Below are positions 54,795 to 64,000 of a stretch of DNA of 64,000 bases, in pieces; within the stretch, counting starts at the first letter, position 1; the number at the start of each line of letters is the position of its first letter. Source of the stretch: Balanoglossus misakiensis (taxonomy: Eukaryota; Hemichordata). Below the pieces are notes generated by a model. The model made no database searches. It was not told where the DNA came from and saw only the letters and a list, made by a program, of their open reading frames with translations. The position numbers and the translations under genes are program-made. Where the stretch lies: NCBI GenBank assembly GCA_040954595.2, contig CM082593.2, forward strand, positions 9,424,001-9,488,000, in the 5' to 3' direction.

Positions 54795-55152
54795 TATTTC
54801 TCACATGAGTTGGGGATTTTCTGTCCCAAACAAGCTGCAGGCGATTGTGGGACAAAATATCAATGACGAGTGTGAGAAATATGATCCTGGGTCCTTGGTG
54901 TATGAGATTGTATTTCTCACACGGCTACAAATTAGCCAAATTCGTTAAATAAATGACTCTTGAACTGTCATCTGGCACATTGTAGATTCTGTATCGCGTC
55001 ATTGGATAACATTTAGCACATGTTGTTAAAGAACTCTTTGTCATCCAATCAGCGCTCGCATCATATACAGCTTTCGATTCAGTGAGAATGTGGGATTGAT
55101 TTGTTCTCACACTCTGATCCAACACTCTCAGCATGCCAGGAGTGTGACAATC
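54795..55152. repeat. CTCACACTCC repeat family, copy D (5' truncated)
   Basis: Homologous to 39430-39785; the block duplication resumes inside the repeat. Confidence 0.75.
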
Positions 55153-55467
55153 TATTACAAGTTTGAAATCTTAGGTGAAGAGTTTATCAATCTCACTGCC
55201 AACCCTGTAGGGCATTCTGGGATATGTGTTCATGCCAAAGCACAAACAGCCATGACCTGACAGCTCAGTTTGTAGATCATTTCTACAAATCCACAAAGAG
55301 ACTCAAAGTTTAGAAATGTTGTGTCGGTTAGAAATATTAGACGTATCACTGTTAATACTTTATTTCAAAGCCATGTGAATTTGTTCACATTAGGGAAATT
55401 TTTAAAGGAAGGGAGGATTGGTATTGACTTGAATAATTACAATGGATGTTTTGTTCTCCATTTTCAG

Positions 55468-55590
55468 ATGTGAATAATGAGTGTTCAGATTCTGTTTGTG
55501 CTGGAGGGTGTCTAAATGCAGAGGGTGGATTCAGCTGTAGTTGTGGTGATGATGGTTTCTCTCTGAGTGCAGATCATGTCAATTGTTTAG
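55468..55590 (+). CDS. EGF exon N, copy 2
   Basis: Near-identical duplicate of 50693-50815 with SCSCGDDGF instead of SCNCGDDGF. Intact. Confidence 0.85.
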
Positions 55591-56013
55591 GTAAGTTTTT
55601 TTTGAGTGGGGAGGGGATAGACCAACAATTGCTTTGCATTTCCTGCCTCAAAAGGGCGCTTACACATGTTGTATGTGACAAAGATTACAGCGAGTCACCA
55701 TGTAAAAAAAATAATAAATAAAAGTTATCAGGCACTTTCCAAAGTTACACATTTAGAAAAAAATGAGTTTGTTGTCTCGTGTGTGATATTTTTGGCTAAC
55801 AAAACACTAGCTTCTAATGTGGTTACTACATTGTTTGTTTATCAGTATACAGTACTGGTACAGATAAACATATGATATGACCAAGTTATATGCCAGATGA
55901 TATTTATCAAGTTTCACACAATTTTGCTCTCTTGTCGTATATTTTTTCAAAGCCAACTGTACATGTAATTCAGATGTATTCATTCAAACACAATTTATCA
56001 TATTTGTGTTTTC

Positions 56014-56121
56014 AAGCTGGTTGGTCACCATGCCAACAAGCATGTTACAACACACCAACCAGTTACCAGTGTGGTTGCAGACCAGGATTTAAGTTGCACA
56101 GAAATCAACAAACATGTGTCG
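56014..56121 (+). pseudogene. EGF exon D, copy 2 (start deleted)
   Basis: A deletion of about 28 bp removes the original acceptor and the DDNECDQ codons. TTTTCAAG now stands where an acceptor could be; if used, phase is kept and the domain starts [20 protein letters not shown] without the first Cys and calcium ligands. Confidence 0.7.
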
Positions 56122-56662
56122 GTGAGTATCTACAATTGGGAGAAAGTAAGATGTAGGTATTTGTGCAATGTAAGTGTCCAATACATGTACATATGTGACA
56201 CTGAAATTACACATTGTACACTCAATAATTGGTAAATGTCTATTATTCATGACACAAATCAACATACAGTCAAACCTCTGTGACTGGCCACCTCTATTAA
56301 ACAGCCACCTCTATATAGTGCCCACTTTATTCTAGTCCCTGTGTAATTTATATCTACATTAATTGACTTTTCTACCAGGTATAATGGCCACCTGTCTATA
56401 AAGGCCAGTTTAGGAAAGTCCCTTCACTAGCCATAATGGACAGGTTTGACTGCACTTGTGTTGATTTCTGTCTGTAATACGTGTAACACAATCATAAAAT
56501 TTTTCATAAAGAGGGCACACTTCCAAAATAAGGTGTCATCTCCAAGCAGACAATGTGAAAAAGGAGGCCAGTTGGTTACTGTTGGAGTACTGCTCGAGCT
56601 CATCTACTTTGTTGTATACATGATACAAGTTGCGTGTAAAACTGACCTTACAATAAAATGTG

Positions 56663-58647
56663 CAGTCTTCGGACTGAGCGCGATTCCCATTATCAAAACA
56701 CCGCAAAGCATGCTGGGAAATTTCAGCACTCATTGACCTCTGTTATGGCGGCCAAGAACCCAGCGTACGTGGAGAGATTTCAATCCAATTTTTTTCCATG
56801 TTTTGAGAGTACTTGACAGATTTCGTTATCTTTGTGAAAATTATTGAAATAAAGCAATAAGAGAATCAAAGAGATGAATTCGGTAGATTTGCGAAAAATA
56901 AAAATAAAAGAGTTACCTTTGACCCCTTCTATTTTAGCCTTCAGAGGCATATACCAACTTTGATTTTTTGTGCCTTTTCATCCAAAGCTTCAATGGACGA
57001 GAAAAAACGTGGTATATACTCTATTTCATTAGAACTTTGTTGGAAACTATCGTATATCATGATCAACGACTGAATAAAGACTGTGGGACGTCTCCAATTG
57101 TTGTTGTTAAATTGGCGATTTTGTAGCAAAATACCGTGATTTTGCCGTGTCGTAGTAAAAAAAATCCAGACGCAAATGTCATGCAGAGTGTTTATTTTAA
57201 TCACTCATCACCTCTTATGCTCATTTTTTCGTCCAGAACATCTTACCCGTAAATTTCACACTTTCTGACAGGGTCTTCCTGGCACACACTGTTTTTGGGT
57301 GAAAATGCAGTGATTTGTTTGATTTTTTGTGCCTTTTCATCCAAAGAGTGAAAACTATTCAAACTCGAATTTCTGGGGTCATAGATACTTTATTGTTATC
57401 ATACGAACCTATTTTAGCTAGTGCTAAGCCTCTAAAAAAATATGCAGTCCCTTGAAGTGAAGCATAAAACGTAGTTTGTCGATATTTTGGTTATATATGT
57501 TTGTGGGCCTTCAATCAATAATTTATCAGATACGACCGTCCGCAGTGCCCAAAATACTTACGATACATGTTGTTATTTCGTAATCACACCGATCGAACAC
57601 AGATACCTCGCGTGGATGCATGCACCATGTCGTTTTTCAACGGTTTTGTGAATTTAATACCAATTTCAAGGGAAGTGCTTGCAGTCATGTATCCCGCAAT
57701 CAGCCAAAATAAGACTCCAACAGCGAAAAAAGAGACGCATCTGGAACAAACACGCATATTTACTTCCTCTGACTTCCGTAAGAACCGCGATTACATGCAG
57801 AATTACCCCCACTAGAGCCCATGTGTGTACCCTAATCACATGGGTCAGTCTCTGACACAGAGATATCAACGCCCCTTTCATGACGTTCAAGCCTGATGAC
57901 AGCATCATTGATCAATGGGTGGGTAGATATACTCATAACTGACATGATCTTATATATAAATATTCAGATATTTGTTTACAACAAACTTAGATGTATCGAA
58001 TAAACTTTGAGCAAAAGCGTGAAGCCTTGCCTTTCTTGGCGGGAGATTGACGCATGTTGTTTACGTTACCATGGCGCCATAGAAATAGTAACGCTATTTA
58101 GCATATCACGTGCACTAAATGACACCCACTGGTTGGCGTATTCAAAAGGTCATAACATTTTGGGGTCATCAGTCGGCAGACTGAAAGTCATTGAGAAATT
58201 GTGGTTTCTCGTCATTCAATTGAGGTTCATTGGTCAGAGAAAGTCGTCTGGGAATCGGCAGGTTTCGCTGCTTGCTGCATATGCTGAAATATTGCACCAG
58301 CACCATTTTAGCAACCACGATCTGTCAAATTTTGGTCAGTTCCATAGGCATCGCCATGCAATTTGCAGTGCGGGGCTGGTAAATTCAAGTGTTGATGTTT
58401 TTTCTGAGTTAATTTTTGTAAAAAAATCACGTTGGTTTTTGGATTTGTCACAGCGAGTAAGGAACTTAATGTCAGTTCTTTGTTAAAAGCTAAGCTCGCT
58501 GGATTTTTTTCGTGTTGGAGACACTGCGACTTGTAATTTCTGTTTCCGACCGTAATTTTCCGGACACTCGACAGCGTAGTCAGCCTTTTTGAATACTTAA
58601 TGAGTGATAATGGACACGCCCACTTTTCGCGCTCAGTCCGAAGACTG
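56663..58647. mobile_element. 1,985-bp TIR element with 4-bp TSD TGTG
   Basis: The empty site is AAAATGTGGCTGT (about 40440 and 51930). Here TGTG is duplicated at 56659-56662 and 58648-58651. TIRs are identical over 21 bp, starting CAGTCTTCGGACTGAGCG. Inside is a ~27-bp direct repeat (TGTGCCTTTTCATCCAAAG at about 56970 and 57328). The longest frame (58007-58486) resembles nothing I know. Probably non-autonomous; superfamily uncertain. Confidence 0.85.
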
Positions 58648-59569
58648 TGTGGCTGTCGAAAGTCTGTCCCAATTATAGTGTTGATACACAAGACAAAGTT
58701 TTTACTCTATGACCAACTGGCCTCATGGTTGCGTCTTGGAAGGGCACCCTCTTTATGAAAAAGGCATATGATATCACTACAAGGAATAAATTAACATGAT
58801 AGAACATTGCTGATTAATGTCATAGATCATGATAACATGAATGCATAGCAATGTTTTGTTACAATTTGGTACATAAAGAAATGGACTACTGTGACTGTAT
58901 TGACTCTGGGAACTATGTAGATGATTCCCAGCCTCAAAATTCTGACTTGCTTCACCGTTGGAAGAAGTCAGTTTTCAGGTTAACATGTATATTTGTACAG
59001 AGTGTGGCATTAGTGAGTGGTTGCATCACATCAATGCATGACAAAAGGTCATCACTGTGTAAGACTCAGAAATAGAATTTGAATACAAATCCTATTAAAC
59101 AAAATATTCTAAAATTTACATGTTATTTTTAACACCTGTTTACTCCTATAAAAGTGAGTGCATGTGTTTTCGAGTTCTCTTCAATCCAGAAGCCACTGTA
59201 TAGGCCTTAGTTGGTGCATGTAGCTCCTAGACTTAGAAATAAAGACGCCTCAAGTCCAGTTGACCATCTCACACTTCTGGCACTGGTGGGATTCAAACCA
59301 ACGCCATCGAAATGACTGCAGGTGTCTAAAACCCCTTGACTGTAGGACACAAATGCCTGACAGTGATATAACTATGTTATAATGTTACGTCGACACTACA
59401 TAAGTTTGGGGATATGTTGTCTCAAATGATGAAATTGAGAAAAATTATCCCCATCTTGTTATAATCTGAGCCCAGTTGTCTTTGGTGTGAGATTCCAGTA
59501 GTCAAGAGTAGGCTTACCTTGAATAATGTAATGCTTGTAAATAATTTCTAATTTCCTCTTACCCTCCAG

Positions 59570-59692
59570 ATATGAATGAATGTCACAGTGGTGGAAATGC
59601 GTGTCAACACTATTGTCAGAATACCCATGGTAGTTATCTCTGCGCTTGCAGACAAGGCTTCAATGTGCTGGAGGATGGCCATGCATGTGCAG
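59570..59692 (+). CDS. EGF exon M, copy 3 (intact)
   Basis: 123-nt phase 1-1 exon: DMNECHSGGNACQHYCQNTH then GSYLCACRQGFNVLEDGHAC. Complete cbEGF. The only M copy retaining GAATGAATG at the start. Confidence 0.88.
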
Positions 59693-60768
59693 GTATGTAA
59701 CTGTGGATATTGATCTCTTCTGTGGCTACACTGTTTGGGGATTGTATATTGCTATGGTTACAATAAAACATGCATCCTGTCTGTCCATTGCACACATTTT
59801 AAAATTTGAAATCAACCGCACACTCGTACTGAACACATGTTTGTTGAAATTGTATCTCAGAATTTTTCCATTTATAATTATGCATAATATAAACAAATTA
59901 ACAAATGTGAAATTTTATCTTTGAAAATTTGTTTGCAAGGGTGAAAAAGTAATCTGTTTTTTTAAAAATCAGACAAAGTTTTGCTGACAGGGTACACAAG
60001 TTTCAGGGGATTTTGTCAAAATGAGAATGATAGAGAGTGTTAAAATTCCTAGAAAGAGATTGCCATGGATATTGAGGACTTTGGTGTAAAAACAATCAAC
60101 TGATCAATTAATATGTGGTTACGAATATGTGTCATCAACCTCACCTTCTATCCACAATGCTGGATCTATAGACAGTTTTAAAAGGGGTTTAAAAACTCGT
60201 CTTTTTATTCTGCACAATTTCATTCCATTGCTTTTTTTGGTTTAAAGGGAATGTCTTTCAGAACTGTTTTGGTTTCTTTGGGGTTTTTAAGTGTAATTTT
60301 TTTATCCTTTAAAGAGCATATCTTAGCTCGAAACACACTTTGAGGATAAATAATAATTGGGCGTGTGTGTTAAATGCTGGTGTCCTTTTACTTATTTCAT
60401 ATGGATAAATAAATGTTAAATTTAAAAATGTTCAGGGCCTGAGAAAAAACTTCTGTTTGGGCCACGCCCATTTCTGTGACGTCACAAGAGGAACCCATTT
60501 ACGTTTGCAAGACTGTACATTGCAGTGGTTGAATTGCAATCATACATGTCTGTGATCTAAACAGCTTTGCTGGGTCAGCCTCTGGATCCCCCGTTCCATT
60601 CAAAATAAATGTACATATATACCTTTTCATCTAGGGGAGATGCGATTATGAAAAAAATAACACTACTCGGCCCGGTTAGGCTACGGCTACGCATTGCAAG
60701 CAGTACACAACATGCAATGGCAGCGGATGTGTATAGGCACCTTACACATACAATGATTGCTGCCTCGA
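59693..60768. other. Intron / 3' flank after exon M3
   Basis: Matches the other M introns to about 60060, then a remnant of the S upstream region (60140-60310). After that no further EGF exon is seen. Confidence 0.5.
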
Positions 60769-61571
60769 TTAAGATGGGTCCCCCGTATCTTTTTGCTCGT
60801 TTCTATGGGCCTTTATAGGACACTACACTCAATTTTGATCGAAACCGTTATGAACGTCCGACAAGGGGCTTGTAACTAGTTAAAAATACACACGATCGTG
60901 TGCACACCCCCTGTCCGAGTATGTTTACGGCAGCTACCGCCCGGCCATAGGCCGCCACGCTAATACGGCAAAGCAGCGGTCAGCGATGGCGTGCGCGTCA
61001 TGTAACCACAGTAACTGGATCGAACGCTAAAAATCCAATGTTTTGTACACAGAGATTTTGTACCGTTCACGAAAATCCCTAAGGCTTTTTTCATAGGCCA
61101 CGTACGCCAGTCAAATTTGACCTGCTTGTTGAGAACGCACTTCCACACAGTGTGACGGATCGTTTTTTCGGTTTTCGTCGTGCTAAGAAGCGATACCGGT
61201 GGAAGAGTGCGTCCAAAAACACCTAAAATCGATGACTTTTTCCGCTGTGGTACGGGTATGCTGAAATCGTAGGATACAACGATAATATTCAAAAACAAAA
61301 TCCGTCACGATCTTCCCTGGTTCAAGCAACTAATGAATACGTATCAAGTTCGTTTTTGAGGTCACGGAATAAAAAGCCTTAGGCTTTTGAAATTTGACCT
61401 AGCTAATTTGCATATCAATGGCGTCAGGGGGCGCGCGCTCACAATCGTGCAGATTTTCAACTAGTTACCAGCCCCTTGTTAGACTCTGAAAACGGCTTAG
61501 TCCAAATCGGGGTGTAATGTCCTGCAAAGGCCCATAGCAACGGGCAAAAAGATCAGGGGGACCCATCTTAA
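60769..61571. mobile_element. TTAA-flanked foldback element with ~150-bp arms
   Basis: TTAA at 60769-60772 and 61568-61571. TIRs begin GATGGGTCCCCC on both strands, then TCTTTTTGC and TATGGGCCTTT; imperfect pairing continues for about 150 bp. The CpG-rich centre (60900-61440) holds no convincing protein. Confidence 0.75.
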
Positions 61572-64000
61572 ACCGTGGAATATTGCCCAGAGGTTTAGGA
61601 CTAGAGTGTTGGGTCTCAATCTACTTATCTTGGACAATGTCAACTTATTGACAACTGATATATCGTGGTCTTTTGGCGATTTTCGATCACTGCCTCAACA
61701 GACAAAATACGCGCGTGTTATTACAAGGGAACTCCATCAGCGCCGATGCGTGTACACGCAGTCAGCAGCGATGACACATATCGCGCCGCGATGTATATGT
61801 ACCATGCCAGCACTAAAATTCTGTCTTCTGAATTACATGTAAGCTATATGCCTTTTTGGTGATGACAAACAGAAACATTTATGACTTGTCGCTGTAATCA
61901 TGAAAGTTCCTTCACATGCTTCATACTGCATTATAACAAAATGAAACCATACAACCAACAGCAACAGGCGATCATGCCGGGCTGACCCACTCACGCTCAC
62001 AAAGCATGAAACATTTTCATTGATACACACGAATATCCAAGTTTGGAAACGGTTTTCACTCACACGAGGCAAAATTTATTCAACACATTTTGTTTCAAAA
62101 TTTGTACAGTGTGTTTTGGAGCCGATGAGTCGGACATAGTGCGTTCAAGTTTTCACATTGATTGCTGTCAACCTTAATTATCGAAGTTTGCGGTCCCTGG
62201 GTACCGGGTAGCCAGACGAAAGAGTGAATAATTATAAGCAATCTCGACATGATGTCGGCCAGCGCAAAATTGTGTTTACGCATCCTGCCAGTTCACCTAC
62301 TACTGTGTAATCGCGGTCGCTGGAACACTGAATGAACACCAATATCGGGTATAAACGATCAGTTGTGCTCTGAATTGAATATTGATCACTGGTCGACCTC
62401 TCCTACTGACAGGCTTCTATTTTCCTGTAAGGGTGTGGATTGTCTTCTCGTGATTCAAACCTGGCCGATTATCATTCAACGGTCATGCATTGACAGTTAC
62501 GGCCGCCGCCGCCGGATGGCTTCATATCCACCGTAGAATATCGATGATCGTGGCATAGACTTTCATTGGTTTTCGGGGAATTCACACGGGTGACTTCCGT
62601 CTAGGTAATGTGTTGCTGCAACCACGGCAACCACCTCTTTTTCCCATTGTGGTATTACACAGAAAAGCACGAAAACACCGTATGTGGAAATTTCAGAAAA
62701 TGAGCATTTTAAAAGCATGTCAGGCATTTTTTGGTACAAGCTGGGAACAAGTTGTTTTTGGATATTTCGAATACGCTGATTTCGAATTTGCCTGTTCCCA
62801 AAAATTCTTTTCACGTTTTCATGTCGAAAATGGCAAATTAATTTGTGACGTCATAATTTCAAAATACCTAAAAGAAAACGCTGTTTGTAGCCATTATGGT
62901 GCAATATCACAGGTCAACACCATAATAGTCTATTGAAATCGTATTCTTATATTCATTTAAATACTTTTAAACAATTTGTTTAATTTAGAAACATTTGGTG
63001 AATTGGTAAAAATGCTAATTTATGTTAATTAGGTGACACACCCATCTAAAATCAATGGGTCTACAAAAGAGAGCCAACGGTGTTAAGTGAGGTGTCTATT
63101 CCAATGTTTTCAGGGTCAAGGAATTCAAATATGCAATCGGTTACCTTGTCAGACAAGGTGCAGCATGGAAAATATGCAAAATTAGCTTAATTAGTCATGA
63201 TGTCATGCTAAAATTGACAACTGAAAGCTAAAGATACGACTATGGCCTGTGAGGTGTCTATTCATATGTTTTTTGACAAATGTTTGCATTTTAATGAATA
63301 ACTGAAATGAAACTTTCCATATTAGTATGTAATAGCATGTAAAAAACAACAAAAACAAACAAACTAACAAACAAACAAACAAATAAACATACACAACAAG
63401 GATTTAGTTTAGACTGTACATGCTCGCTGGTAACATCGTGACCAACCGCTCCGTTAAAAAACACCAGAACAAAGAACGTATGAACGTTTAGGTCCACAAT
63501 TCACAAGTTATTGAACTATGAATGTATGTTCAATGCTGTGAAAAGCCAAAAACATACTTTTTGCCAAAAAAAATGACATTTGTTAACGTACAAGTTGTTC
63601 ATTAATAGCGAAAGCACCGTATGGCCACACTCACATTATGCCAGCACCGTATATTCATGCTTAGTTATAAGACGTTGAATGCACACTGATGGCCCGACGT
63701 CCTCATTGTTTTTTTGAAACCCGGTCTCTAACAACAATTTCTCTTCATAAGTAAAGAGTAATGTGTATTTTTATTACGGTTTTATATATGATACTGTGTG
63801 CAAAGTGAAGATTGTGTGTCAGTGAGGCAACATATATACATGTATATTTAATCCACTTGGGTGTCGTACTTGGCTCAGATGTGTGTTAATGTGTACTAAA
63901 CAAATTCAGAGAGCGAGCCGCCAATACAGATAATCTCACCCACAAAATACCAATTATAAAAAAACAAAATAAATTCATATTACAATATTTGAAACAAGAA
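61572..64000. other. No recognisable gene
   Basis: Mixed sequence with a (CAAA)n run at 63340-63392 and a twice-occurring GAGGTGTCTATTC phrase (63089, 63251). Short frames (for example 62610-62936) have no features I recognise. Confidence 0.4.

Noticed and set aside
58007-58486. 159-codon frame as transposase of the 2-kb TIR element
   Set aside because: No DDE/DDD motif or zinc finger visible; too short for known transposases.

Overview
This is a metazoan nuclear window. It has GT-AG introns, short exons in long AT-rich introns, microsatellites, EGF exons of symmetric phase, a Mediator gene and many nested transposons. The mix of DIRS-like, Ngaro/PAT-like and Crypton-like elements, an expanded HECT-like family and integrase-core-like host genes suits a marine invertebrate. 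A hemichordate, cephalochordate or echinoderm is my best guess, but it is only a guess. No CRISPR array, operon, rRNA or tRNA was recognised.

Layout. 0-1.2 kb (+): last two visible exons of an integrase-core-like gene. 1.7-4.9 kb (-): a SAM-like plus HECT-like gene with two reading-frame breaks. 4.5-13.9 kb: microsatellites, clustered palindromes, an 8-bp-TSD inverted-repeat element and TTAA elements; one possible CpG-rich 5' exon near 7 kb. 14.0-36.1 kb (+): exons of a MED25-like gene (vWA domain and Q/P/T-rich middle), partly duplicated two or three times and hit by many elements. These include an Ngaro/PAT-like YR retroelement (24.4-29.3 kb), a Crypton-like YR element (30.7-32.6 kb) and a pogo/Tigger-like MITE inside an exon (33.4-34.6 kb). 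The MED25 start and its C-terminal PTOV part are not in the window.

36.5-59.7 kb (+): an EGF-repeat gene. Four exon kinds (here M, S, N, D) recur in tandemly duplicated blocks, with a DIRS-type element (43.25-48.91 kb), a TTAA element (49.0-49.6 kb) and a 2-kb TIR element with 4-bp TSD (56.7-58.6 kb) inserted. Several copies are damaged: 4-bp deletions, in-frame TGA codons, a lost acceptor. 60-64 kb: one more TTAA foldback element, otherwise no recognisable gene.

The main value of the window is that the segmental duplicates provide empty sites, so insertion boundaries can be read to the base. Three different tyrosine-recombinase element classes lie within 25 kb. The strongest candidate for something little described is the Crypton-like unit, which carries a ~195-bp CpG-rich hairpin at one end and a 21-bp inverted repeat. 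A GCG-TGA site in the MED25-like exon, kept in three copies, is a more speculative second.
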